The notes beneath the pieces were generated by a model. The model did no database searches. It saw only the letters and a list, made by a program, of their open reading frames with translations, and had not been told where the DNA came from. Both the position numbers and the translations under genes were made by a program. 64,000 bases of DNA from Cohnella pontilimi (lineage in GTDB: Bacteria > Bacillota > Bacilli > Paenibacillales > Paenibacillaceae), in the NCBI RefSeq assembly GCF_005049045.1, contig NZ_SUPK01000011.1, positions 28,196-92,195 of the forward strand, read 5' to 3'. Shown piece after piece: positions 1-7,995 of the stretch. How positions within the stretch are numbered: position 1 is the first letter of the stretch; each line of letters begins with the position of its first letter.

Positions 1-2
1 CG

Positions 3-842
3 AAGCTGGCTGAGCCGGCAGCGGTAACGCCTCAGCAGCCGAAGCCGGGACAGCCGGTTACGGTGAAAGTCACCTATCGCGATATGAATTGGGAAACCGG
101 GAAGCTTCAAGATCCGAAACCGCTGGCTGGCGTCAAGGTCTCGGCGGGCGGTGCGGCCGCTACGACCGACGCCGACGGAAATGCGAAGCTGAGCGCGCTG
201 CCAGAAGGTGTTCACACGGTTTCCATAACGGGTTATACAGACGGAAAAGCGCCTTTGGTCGTTCGAACCGTCAGCAAGCTGACCGTTGCAGCGAGCTACA
301 ACGATCAAAACGCGGTCTCGGTTTGGGCGGCGGATTCGGTGCGCACAGCGCGCGCGGCCGGCATCTTGAATGGGCCTGCGGATTCGCTTACCGCATTTCA
401 ACCGAAAGAGGCCATTACACGCGCGGAATTCGTGGCCGCGCTGGTGCGGGCGATAGGGCTAAAGCCGGCTGCCGGATCGACTTTCGGGGATGTGTCGCCG
501 AAAGCTTGGTACGCGAAGGAAATCGAAGCGGCGGCAAAAGCGGGCTTGGTTTCCGGCGTCGCTCCGGGCAAATTCGCACCGGATGCGAAGCTGACTCGGG
601 AGCAGGCGGCGCAATTGCTGACGAAGGCATTAAAGCTTACGGCCGCAACGTCGACAGCACTGGTTGACGGGCAGCAAGTGTCCCGTGGAGCAATGCCCGC
701 CGTTCAGGCCGTGTTGGATAGCGGCTGGATGACGGCCTATGAAGGCAAATTCGCGCCCAAGCAATCGATGACCCGGGAGCAGGCGGCAGTCGTAACGGTT
801 AAAGTGCTGTTGAAGCCTGGCATTGGAAAACTGGGCGCATAA
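3..842 (+). CDS. SLH-domain surface protein, C-terminal part (5' end outside window)
   Basis: The frame is already open at the left edge, so only about 279 C-terminal residues are seen; a GTG at 63 is an in-frame codon, not a convincing start, because Pro-rich coding sequence continues upstream without an RBS. The visible part has a Pro/Gln linker, one Ig-like or carboxypeptidase-regulatory-type beta domain (roughly visible residues 20-95), then three SLH repeats, each with the usual TRxEx/TREQA motif (ITRAEF, LTREQA, MTREQA). SLH repeats bind secondary cell-wall polymer, so the protein is expected on the outer face of the wall. It ends 38 bases before a DUF4430 lipoprotein gene and an ECF importer, which suggests a surface binding or display component of that uptake system. 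The lost N-terminus would decide the ligand-binding domain. Confidence 0.85.
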   Translation, partial: KLAEPAAVTPQQPKPGQPVTVKVTYRDMNWETGKLQDPKPLAGVKVSAGGAAATTDADGNAKLSALPEGVHTVSITGYTDGKAPLVVRTVSKLTVAASYNDQNAVSVWAADSVRTARAAGILNGPADSLTAFQPKEAITRAEFVAALVRAIGLKPAAGSTFGDVSPKAWYAKEIEAAAKAGLVSGVAPGKFAPDAKLTREQAAQLLTKALKLTAATSTALVDGQQVSRGAMPAVQAVLDSGWMTAYEGKFAPKQSMTREQAAVVTVKVLLKPGIGKLGA

Positions 843-880
843 AGACAGGAATGAATAAAAAACGAGAGGAGGGAACGGTT

Positions 881-1615
881 GTGGCCAAACGTTGGCGTGC
901 GATTGTGAAAGCGGCGGGAATGGGAGTGGTGTTCCTGTTCCTGATGTCGGCTTGCACGGAGCAGGGGCAAGTCCCCTCCGACGTGCCGCCGGCAACACCC
1001 GCTGTGCAAAGCGGTGGGGAATCTTCCGCCAGCCCGCATGAGACGAACCGTTCCCGAATTTCGGAACCGGGTCCTTCTCCTTCGGCTGTATCGCCGGACA
1101 CTCCGCAGCCCGCGCAGTCTACGGCGACTGCATCTCCAAGCGAGCGGCCTTCCGATTCATCACCGGCCAGCGGAAGCGAGGCTTCCAAACCGAAGCCTGA
1201 GCCGTCTGCTTCGCCTTCGCCGGCGCCCAAACCGGCTTCGCCTTCGCCTGCCCCGGCCGCGAAGGAGATTACGCTGTCGGTGGCCGGCAACGCCGAGTGG
1301 GGAACCATCCTCACACCGGAAAAAGTCGCTTTGAAGACGAAAGATACCGTCGCCGACTTGTTAATTCGTACGCTTAAGGCGCATAAGCTGGCGTATGAGA
1401 AGCGGGGAAGCGGAGCTTTATTTTATGTGGTGGGCATTGATGGGCTTTATGAGTTCGACGACGGTCCGACAAGCGGGTGGAAGTACCGCGTGAACGGCAA
1501 GGAACCCGGAGAGGGTGCCGGATCCGTCGAACCGAAGCCGGGTGACCGAATCGAGTGGTTCTATACATCCGAGGATGCGGACGCCTTGTCCGGCGGCAAG
1601 GGGTCGGCGCCATGA
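881..1615 (+). CDS. Lipoprotein with C-terminal DUF4430 (transcobalamin-like) domain
   Basis: The start is placed at GTG 881, eight bases after a GAGGAGGG ribosome site; an ATG at 851 lies upstream of that site. The N-terminus is a lipoprotein signal peptide with lipobox LMSAC (Cys about residue 25), then about 110 residues of Pro/Ser/Ala/Lys-rich linker, then a roughly 100-residue DUF4430 domain (TVADLL near its start, DGPTSGWKYRVNG and the PKPGDRIEWFY end are typical). DUF4430 is the bacterial relative of the C-terminal beta domain of transcobalamin and intrinsic factor. The protein should be tethered outside the membrane. Its stop overlaps the EcfT start (ATGA), so translation is coupled and it probably hands a ligand to the importer. 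The ligand is not visible; cobalamin is an inference from the family. Confidence 0.85.
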   Translation: MAKRWRAIVKAAGMGVVFLFLMSACTEQGQVPSDVPPATPAVQSGGESSASPHETNRSRISEPGPSPSAVSPDTPQPAQSTATASPSERPSDSSPASGSEASKPKPEPSASPSPAPKPASPSPAPAAKEITLSVAGNAEWGTILTPEKVALKTKDTVADLLIRTLKAHKLAYEKRGSGALFYVVGIDGLYEFDDGPTSGWKYRVNGKEPGEGAGSVEPKPGDRIEWFYTSEDADALSGGKGSAP

Positions 1616-2505
1616 ACGAAGGCTTCGGCGTAAGGTCGCTTCATCCGTCGGTTATGCTTATGTACTATGCCGGAGGCATGACCTTCGGCATGTTGCTGTT
1701 TCATCCGGTCATTTTGCTGTGCGGTTGGGCGGCGTCTATCATCTTCAACCTTCACATGGACGGCGGGAAGGCATGGAAAAGATGGGCGGTACCCGCACTG
1801 TCGGCGCTGTTGTTTCTGCTGGTCCTCAATCCGCTCGTGTCCCACCGCGGGCGGACCGTGCTGTTTTATTGGGGGGATATTCCGATCACGCTGGAGTCCG
1901 TCGTTTACGGGGTGACCATGGCGTGTTCGCTGATGAATCTGGTGACGCTTTTTATCTCTTACCGGATTTTGATAACCGAACATAAATTTCTGTATCTGTT
2001 CGCGCGGGTGTCTCCCAAGGCCGCTCTTCTCACCATGATGGCCTCCGGTCTGGTACCGCGGCTGCGCAGGCGGATGCAGGAGCTGATGATCGTGCAAAAA
2101 ACGCGCGGGATCTCGGTCACGCAAGGGTCTCTCGTGCTTCGTGCGCGGCATGGAACCCGGCTGGTGGGCAATCTGTTGTCTTGGGCGCTCGAGGATGCCC
2201 TGCAGACCGCAGACTCCATGCAGGCGAGAGGATATGGCACCGGGCCGAGAAGCGCTTACCCGGCGTTCCGGTTTCGTGTTCGGGATGGAGCCGCCGCTGC
2301 GGGTTTACTGATCGCCGCCGCCGTTATATTCTTCTTGTGGTCGCGGGGGAATGGGTATTTAACGATTTATCCGAGGCTTGGATCCGTCTCTCTAAGCAAC
2401 GGAGACATATCGGTGCTGGTGGTTTATATCTTGTTTTTGCTGCTGCCGCTGGGCTGGGAATGGAGGGACCGGAAAACATGGCAAGCGTTGAACTACAAAA
2501 CCTGA
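1612..2505 (+). CDS. ecfT: ECF transporter transmembrane component T
   Basis: A 297-residue hydrophobic protein beginning at the ATG that overlaps the preceding stop. EcfT is the scaffold that couples ATP hydrolysis by the A subunits to toppling of the S component in energy-coupling-factor importers. It has several predicted membrane helices and, between them, the basic cytoplasmic coupling segment (PRLRRRMQELM, then the xARG motif in QARGYG) that contacts the ATPases. Length and motif order match the family. Order T-A-S within one overlapping operon, rather than the genome-wide shared ecfAA'T set, points to a dedicated (group I) ECF system for one substrate. Confidence 0.9.
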   Translation: MNEGFGVRSLHPSVMLMYYAGGMTFGMLLFHPVILLCGWAASIIFNLHMDGGKAWKRWAVPALSALLFLLVLNPLVSHRGRTVLFYWGDIPITLESVVYGVTMACSLMNLVTLFISYRILITEHKFLYLFARVSPKAALLTMMASGLVPRLRRRMQELMIVQKTRGISVTQGSLVLRARHGTRLVGNLLSWALEDALQTADSMQARGYGTGPRSAYPAFRFRVRDGAAAAGLLIAAAVIFFLWSRGNGYLTIYPRLGSVSLSNGDISVLVVYILFLLLPLGWEWRDRKTWQALNYKT

Positions 2506-4136
2506 CTTTCCATTATCCGGACTTGCGGACCGCGGCGTTGTCGAATTTGAGCTTATCGGTGCGCGGCGGGGAATTTGTCGTGCTGGCCGGCCCGTCCGGC
2601 AGCGGCAAGTCGACTTTGCTCCGCCTGCTGAAGCGGGAAGTGTCGCCGGGCGGCCGGCTTTCCGGCTCCATCCTGCTCGACGGACGGCCGCTGGAAGCTT
2701 GGCCGGCACGCGAAGCTGCTTCCGCCGTCGGACTTGTTATGCAGCACCCGGACAATCAGCTGGTTGTGGACTCGGTGGAACATGAGCTCGCGTTCGGCAT
2801 GGAAAACTTCGGCATGGAACGAAGCGCCATGCGCCGGCGTATGGCCGAGATCGCCGGGTTTTTCGGCCTGGAGCCGCTGTTGTCCCGGCGGACAGACGAG
2901 TTGTCCGGAGGGCAGAAGCAGACGGTCAATTTGGCTTCCGTGCTCATGCTCCAGCCGCAGCTGCTGCTGCTCGACGAGCCGCTGGCTCAGCTGGATCCGC
3001 TGGCGGCGCGGGATCTGCTCGGGATGATCAAGCGGTTGAACGACGAGTGGGGTATTACCGTCATTATGAGTGAACACCGGATCGACGATCTTCTGCCGCT
3101 TGCCGACCGCGTGGTGCGGCTCGAGCGGGGAGGATTGGCATTCGACGGCCCGCCCCGCGGGTTCGCCGAAGAGGCTTGGCGGCGTCAGGAGCCGTCGTGG
3201 GTGGAGGCGCTCCCGGCCGTCACGCGCTGGGCGCTTTCGCAGCCGCATAGCGAGACGATAAGGGACAGCGGCCCGCCCCCTTTGTCCGTCAAAGAAGCCA
3301 GGCAGCTTCTCGACCGGGGACACCTCGCGGCCGAATCCGGGTCAACCCGGCAAAGCCCTTCATCCGCTGCAGCCCGAAAACCGCTTTTGCAGGCCGATGG
3401 TGTCTTCTTCGCCTACGACAAGCGTTCGCCCGCGGTGATGAGCGGGCTTGAATGGACGATTCGGCAAGGGGACCGGATCGCCTTGTTCGGCGGCAACGGC
3501 AGCGGCAAATCAACGCTGCTGCGCTTGCTGGCAGGACTTTTTCCGCCGCAGCGGGGCGAGGTGCTGCTGGAAGGCGTGAAGCTGAAACGCTTGCCTGAAG
3601 CAGAGCGCTATACGCGTATCGGTTATTTGGCGCAAAATCCGCTGCTGCATTTTGCTTACGACACGCTGGAAGAAGATTTGTTTCAGGCGGCGAGAAGGGC
3701 CGAATGCCCCGACCCGGCGGCTGAAGTGCGGAGATCGGCCGAGCGGTTCGGCCTGCAAAGGTTACTGGATCGTCATCCGCACGATTTGAGCGGAGGCGAG
3801 CGTCAGCTCGGCGCCCTGGCCATGGCGCTGTTCGGGCGGCCTCAGCTTCTGCTGCTGGATGAGCCGACCAAAGGCGTCGATGCGGCGGCCAAAACGCGGC
3901 TCGCGGCCCACTTGCGCACGGTCCACGAGTCCGGCACCACGATGGTCATCGCCACGCACGACGTGGAGTTCTCCGCCGCATACGCCAATCGCTGCTCGCT
4001 GTTGTTCCAAGGGGAAATCGTGGCGGACGAAGAGCCCGAAACCTTTTTCCAAGGCAACCTGTTTTACGCCACGCCGCTGCACCGGCTGCTCAATTCCCTT
4101 ACGTCTTCTCCTGCAGAGGAGGCGGATGTGCGATGA
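2478..4136 (+). CDS. ECF transporter ATPase, fused A and A' subunits
   Basis: A 552-residue protein with two complete ABC ATPase domains in one chain. Domain 1: Walker A GPSGSGKST (about 38-46), signature LSGGQKQ (142-148), Walker B LLLLDEP (163-169). Domain 2: Walker A GGNGSGKST (338-346), signature LSGGERQ, Walker B LLLLDEP followed by TKGVD. It therefore does the work normally split between EcfA1 and EcfA2. The ATG at 2478 was chosen because GGAGGG lies ten bases upstream and homology begins at once; it overlaps ecfT by 28 bases, and its stop overlaps the S-component start (ATGA). A longer in-frame extension to 2181 is entirely inside ecfT and is not real. Both domains look catalytically complete. 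Confidence 0.92.
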   Translation: MASVELQNLTFHYPDLRTAALSNLSLSVRGGEFVVLAGPSGSGKSTLLRLLKREVSPGGRLSGSILLDGRPLEAWPAREAASAVGLVMQHPDNQLVVDSVEHELAFGMENFGMERSAMRRRMAEIAGFFGLEPLLSRRTDELSGGQKQTVNLASVLMLQPQLLLLDEPLAQLDPLAARDLLGMIKRLNDEWGITVIMSEHRIDDLLPLADRVVRLERGGLAFDGPPRGFAEEAWRRQEPSWVEALPAVTRWALSQPHSETIRDSGPPPLSVKEARQLLDRGHLAAESGSTRQSPSSAAARKPLLQADGVFFAYDKRSPAVMSGLEWTIRQGDRIALFGGNGSGKSTLLRLLAGLFPPQRGEVLLEGVKLKRLPEAERYTRIGYLAQNPLLHFAYDTLEEDLFQAARRAECPDPAAEVRRSAERFGLQRLLDRHPHDLSGGERQLGALAMALFGRPQLLLLDEPTKGVDAAAKTRLAAHLRTVHESGTTMVIATHDVEFSAAYANRCSLLFQGEIVADEEPETFFQGNLFYATPLHRLLNSLTSSPAEEADVR

Positions 4137-4882
4137 AAAACGCGATCCGCCGCCGTGTGGACGCCAAGCTGCTGGTGCTGCCGATTGCCGTCATCTACCT
4201 GTATGTGGCTTTTACGGCACTGCAGCGTGGAAATTCGCTGCTGATCGGCATCGTGCTCGTGCTGTTGTCCATGGCGCCGTTCCTATGGCGATTCGAACGC
4301 CGCGAGCGCCAAGCGAGGGAACTGGTGCTCATGGCGGTCATGGCTGCCGTCGCCTCGGTGGGCCGCATTCCGTTCGCCGTCTTGCTGCCGAATTTCACGC
4401 CGGTAACTTTCATCGTCATCATATCCGGGGTTGTATTAGGCGCGGAAGCGGGCTGGATGGTCGGAGCCGTTACGGCGCTCGTTTCGAACTTTTTTCTCGG
4501 GCAAGGCCCATGGACCGCCTGGCAAATGTTCGGCTGGGGCATGGCCGGCTTCACCGCCGGACTGATGGCGCATCACCGACCGCTCTTCCGCAGACGCCTT
4601 CCGCTTCTCTTGTTCGGCGCCTGCTGGGGGTTCTTGTATGATTGGATTCAAAATATTACGCTTGCCATAGATATATGGGTAAGGGAGCAATCATGGGCTT
4701 CCATCGCCGCGATGTATGGCTTGGGATTGCCTTTCGATTTCATCCACGCAGCCGCCAATGTGTTTTTCCTCGGCGTATTCGGTCCTTCCTGGATCAAGCT
4801 GCTGGAACGGTATCGCCGGAAATACGGGGCGTTGGAGCGGGAGTCCGCCCGCTCATCCATCCGAATGGAGGAGGTCGGCTGA
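4133..4882 (+). CDS. ECF transporter substrate-capture (S) component
   Basis: A 249-residue membrane protein: two N-terminal helices, then a six-helix S-component core that starts near ELVLMAVMAAVASVGR, the conserved alanine-rich helix that packs on EcfT. The S component alone determines substrate. Family assignment is good, but the substrate cannot be read from sequence; the adjoining DUF4430 lipoprotein and SLH protein suggest a ligand captured by a transcobalamin-like fold, so cobalamin or a precursor is the leading guess and folate, other vitamins or metals remain possible. The start overlaps the ATPase stop (ATGA). A GGAGGAGG at 4867-4874 in the 3' end of this gene is the ribosome site of the next gene. 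Confidence 0.85.
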   Translation: MKNAIRRRVDAKLLVLPIAVIYLYVAFTALQRGNSLLIGIVLVLLSMAPFLWRFERRERQARELVLMAVMAAVASVGRIPFAVLLPNFTPVTFIVIISGVVLGAEAGWMVGAVTALVSNFFLGQGPWTAWQMFGWGMAGFTAGLMAHHRPLFRRRLPLLLFGACWGFLYDWIQNITLAIDIWVREQSWASIAAMYGLGLPFDFIHAAANVFFLGVFGPSWIKLLERYRRKYGALERESARSSIRMEEVG

Positions 4883-4884
4883 TC

Positions 4885-5169
4885 ATGGCCAAAGAACCGA
4901 TTCTCACCGAGACGGAAATTGCGGAAGGCTTGCAAGCCTTGTCCGGCTGGCAGGCCGAGGAAGGCAAAACGATCGTGAAAAAATATTTGTTCCCGAGCTT
5001 CCCCGAAGCCATCACCTTCGTGAACAAGGTGGCGGACATTGCGGAACGTTTGAATCACCATCCGTTTATTTCGATCGATTACCGGCGCGTGACGCTTCGG
5101 CTCACGACATGGCACTCCGGCGGGCTGACGAGGCTGGACATGGAATCGGCCAAAGCTTACGATGAATAA
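4885..5169 (+). CDS. Pterin-4a-carbinolamine dehydratase family protein
   Basis: A 94-residue protein of normal PCD/DCoH length. PCD dehydrates 4a-hydroxytetrahydropterin to quinonoid dihydropterin, recycling the cofactor of aromatic amino-acid hydroxylases. The signature is present: the RLNHHPFI stretch with the paired catalytic histidines, then YRRVTLRLTTW and a trailing GGLT. The start ATG 4885 is two bases after the S-component stop and uses the GGAGGAGG in the end of that gene, so it is translated with the ECF operon. No aromatic hydroxylase is in the window; in many bacteria lone PCD genes have roles in molybdopterin or pterin damage repair. Whether its place next to an importer means a pterin-related substrate is speculation. 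Confidence 0.9.
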   Translation: MAKEPILTETEIAEGLQALSGWQAEEGKTIVKKYLFPSFPEAITFVNKVADIAERLNHHPFISIDYRRVTLRLTTWHSGGLTRLDMESAKAYDE

Positions 5170-5208
5170 AAAGCCGTTCGCCCGGCGCGACAGCTTGGAG
5201 GGGCTTAT

Positions 5209-6936
5209 TTGATTCGTCGTTTTTTATCGTATTACCGACCTTATAAGAAACTTTTTCTGCTGGATTTTGCCTGCGCCGTGCTGGTCGCCTTGCTCGAGCT
5301 GGGCTTCCCGGTCGCCGTCCAATGGATCATCGATACCCTGCTGCCCGACAAGAACTGGTCGGCTATCGCCTGGGCCGGAGCCGGTCTTTTGGCGTTGTAT
5401 TTGATCAGCATGGGTATGCAGTTTGTCGTAAACTATTGGGGCCATATGCTGGGCATCAACATCGAGACGGATATGCGTAAACAGCTTTTCCATCATGTAC
5501 AGAAGCTTTCGTTCCGTTTTTTCGACAATACCAAAACCGGCCAAATCATGTCCCGGCTCACGAACGACTTGTTCGACCTCGGCGAGATGGCGCACCACGG
5601 ACCCGAAGACTTGTTCATTGCGCTCATGACGCTGGCCGGCGCGTTCGGCATCATGTTCATGGTGAACTGGGAGCTTTCTCTCATTACGTTGGTCGCAGTC
5701 CCGATTCTCGCATGGCTCATCGTCTTCTTCAACGCCAAGCTGAACAAAGCGGACACGTATATGCTGGAGAGCATCGCCGACGTGAATGCCCGCGTGGAAG
5801 ACACGATATCCGGGGTCCGCGTCGTGAAGTCGTTCGGCAACGAGGAGTTCGAGCTCCGGCGTTTCGAGGAGAACAACCGGAAATTCCGTTCGGCGAAGCT
5901 GAGATCGTATAAAACGATGTCGTTCAGCTGGTCCAGCATCTACATGCTCACACGCGTCATTTCGCTTCTCGTCCTTATCGGCGGAGCCTGGTATACGTAC
6001 CAGGGAAAGCTCACCTACGGTGAACTGATAGGCTTTCTTTTATATGTGAACATCTTTTTGCGTCCGATCGAGAAAATCAACGTGCTGCTGGAGATGTATC
6101 CGAAAGGAATGGCGGGATTCCGGCGATTGTGCAGTTTGCTGGACACCGAGCCGGATGTGAAGGATTCGCCGGATGCGGTCGAGGTGCGAAACCTTAAGGG
6201 GAATATTGCGTTTCGCAGCGTGACGTTCGGCTATGAGAATCACGCGCATGTTCTGAAAAATATCAATTTGCATATACGGGCCGGTGAAACGTTAGCGCTT
6301 GTCGGGCCTTCCGGGGCAGGCAAGTCCACGTTGTGCAGCTTGATCCCGCGGTTTTACGAAATCGACGAAGGCGAAATCACGATCGACGGGATTGATATTC
6401 GCCGGATGACGCAGCATTCGCTGAGGAATCAGATCGGCATCGTGCAGCAGGACGTGTTCCTGTTTAACGGAACGATCCGGGAAAACATCGCGTACGGCAA
6501 ATTGGACGCGACCGAGGAACAGATTTGGGAGGCGGCGCGGCAGGCGCATCTGGAGCCGATGCTGCAGGCTTTGCCGGACGGGCTAGACACCCTCATCGGC
6601 CAACGCGGCTTGAAGCTGTCCGGCGGGCAGCGCCAGCGGCTGTCGATTGCGCGGATCTTCTTGAAAAACCCGCCGATTCTCATCCTCGACGAAGCGACCT
6701 CGGCGCTCGACACCGAGACGGAGCTTGCGATCCAGCAAGCACTCGAGCGCTTGTCCCGCAATCGTACGACACTGATTATCGCACACCGGCTCGCCACGAT
6801 CCGGCATGCGGACCGCATCGTCGTCGTGACCGAGGAAGGCATAGCGGAGGAAGGATCGCACGAAGCGCTGCTGGCCTCCGGCGGCGTCTACGCCCGCCTC
6901 AGTGCCGCGCAGTTCGGTACCGCATTGGTGCCTTAA
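5209..6936 (+). CDS. ABC transporter, fused permease-ATPase (exporter type)
   Basis: A 575-residue half-transporter of the ABCB/MsbA-like exporter family. The first about 300 residues form the six-helix exporter domain (RFFDNTKTGQIMSRL is the conserved loop after helix 2); the rest is the ATPase with Walker A GPSGAGKST (366-374), signature LSGGQRQR and Walker B ILILDEATSALD. It should work as a homodimer exporting a lipid, drug or peptide; no partner half-transporter is next to it. TTG 5209 is chosen as start because GGAGGGG ends five bases upstream and homology begins with RRFLSYYRPY. It sits 39 bases after the PCD gene and ends at a strong bidirectional terminator. Confidence 0.92.
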   Translation: MIRRFLSYYRPYKKLFLLDFACAVLVALLELGFPVAVQWIIDTLLPDKNWSAIAWAGAGLLALYLISMGMQFVVNYWGHMLGINIETDMRKQLFHHVQKLSFRFFDNTKTGQIMSRLTNDLFDLGEMAHHGPEDLFIALMTLAGAFGIMFMVNWELSLITLVAVPILAWLIVFFNAKLNKADTYMLESIADVNARVEDTISGVRVVKSFGNEEFELRRFEENNRKFRSAKLRSYKTMSFSWSSIYMLTRVISLLVLIGGAWYTYQGKLTYGELIGFLLYVNIFLRPIEKINVLLEMYPKGMAGFRRLCSLLDTEPDVKDSPDAVEVRNLKGNIAFRSVTFGYENHAHVLKNINLHIRAGETLALVGPSGAGKSTLCSLIPRFYEIDEGEITIDGIDIRRMTQHSLRNQIGIVQQDVFLFNGTIRENIAYGKLDATEEQIWEAARQAHLEPMLQALPDGLDTLIGQRGLKLSGGQRQRLSIARIFLKNPPILILDEATSALDTETELAIQQALERLSRNRTTLIIAHRLATIRHADRIVVVTEEGIAEEGSHEALLASGGVYARLSAAQFGTALVP

Positions 6937-6941
6937 CAACG

Positions 6942-6985
6942 AAAAATCCGAAGCTCCGGCAACCGCCGCGAAGCTTCGGATTTTT
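6942..6985. terminator. Bidirectional rho-independent terminator
   Basis: A perfect 14-base stem (AAAAATCCGAAGCT against AGCTTCGGATTTTT) with a 16-base loop, A-tract on one side and T-tract on the other. It can stop the rightward ABC exporter transcript and the leftward DUF378 transcript. Confidence 0.9.
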
Positions 6986-6999
6986 CTTGTTTCCTCCAG

Positions 7000-7203
7000 T
7001 TAATCGGTATCGGACACCTTTCCAAAAAACGACAGCGCGTATAGAGCCGCAACACCTACAACGATGTAAACCACCTTGGAGCCGACTTCCGCGGAACCGC
7101 CGAAAATTTCGCTTACCACATCGTACTCGAACAATCCGACCGACAACCAGTTCAAGCCTCCGAGAATGACGAGAATCAGGCTGATCACATTGAGGGCCTT
7201 CAT
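7000..7203 (-). CDS. DUF378 family small membrane protein
   Basis: A 67-residue protein with two hydrophobic helices (NVISLILVILGGLNWLSVGL near the start and a second after residue 38). The LVILGGLNWLxxG motif identifies the DUF378 family, whose function is unknown. The ATG at 7203 is chosen over an upstream extension because AGGAGGC lies nine bases before it and the family begins MKAL-N. Monocistronic: flanked downstream by a terminator and upstream by a separate acetyltransferase gene. Confidence 0.85.
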   Translation of the reverse strand: MKALNVISLILVILGGLNWLSVGLFEYDVVSEIFGGSAEVGSKVVYIVVGVAALYALSFFGKVSDTD

Positions 7204-7313
7204 CGGGCAAACTGCCTCCTTCGCTTGGTGAAATCGCACTTTCGCCAAACCTTTCGGACATTCGCCGCCAAATCTTCGTTGTTCACTACAGTTGTATGTG
7301 CTGCGGCTTCCCG

Positions 7314-7862
7314 TTATTCCACGTGTACTCCGCTGTTCTCCGGTTCACCCTGCCATACCATACAGAGCACGCGGACGGCGCCGTGGCCTGCCTGCCGTTC
7401 ATATTCGTCTTGGGCTCTGAAGCCCGCCTTTTCGTAAACGCGAATCGCACGCCTGTTCCAGGTTTCCACTTCCAGATCGATCTCCGCCCAAGGGCGCCGC
7501 TTCGCCGCTTCCCGTACCGCCAAAAGCGTCACTTCCTTGCCGTATCCGCGATCGCACAAGTCGGGCCTCAGTCCGAGCCCCAGACGGATCGCCCGGTCCA
7601 ACGCGAACAATTGCACGTAGCCGGCAAGCTCGCCCCGCTCGTCCCGCACGGCGAGATACTGGGCTTTCCGGATATCCGGATCCGCGAACTCCTTCCGCTG
7701 GCGAACCATTTGCTCCCAAGCCGGCCAGCGGTATCGGTCGTAAGGCTCGGGATATAACCAGCCGCAAACCTGACGCCCGTCCTCTTCGGTCATGGGCGTC
7801 AGCCGGAATCGAGGCCGCTGTGGAAGACTGGGCGCCGGGTCTGTTAACCGTTTATCGTTCAC
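7314..7862 (-). CDS. GNAT family N-acetyltransferase
   Basis: A 182-residue GCN5-related acetyltransferase that would transfer acetyl from acetyl-CoA to an unknown small molecule or protein. The acetyl-CoA-binding segment is LGLRPDLCDRGYGKEV (motif A, R/Q-x-x-G-x-G/A form) and the C-terminal NRRAIRVYEKAGF is the classic motif B. The GTG start at 7862 has AAGGAGG nine bases upstream. It is divergent from the MFS gene that begins 134 bases away; the region between has no clear promoter that I can assign. Confidence 0.85.
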   Translation of the reverse strand: MNDKRLTDPAPSLPQRPRFRLTPMTEEDGRQVCGWLYPEPYDRYRWPAWEQMVRQRKEFADPDIRKAQYLAVRDERGELAGYVQLFALDRAIRLGLGLRPDLCDRGYGKEVTLLAVREAAKRRPWAEIDLEVETWNRRAIRVYEKAGFRAQDEYERQAGHGAVRVLCMVWQGEPENSGVHVE

Positions 7863-7995
7863 CTCAGTCCGCCTCCTTCGCAGTATCTATCCTGATATTA
7901 TCATGTTCCAAAACTCGAAAGCGGCCATTTTTCAATATTCTCGTGGTATGATAGGGAAGTTCATAAATGGGATTCGGATGAAAGGAGAACAATCG

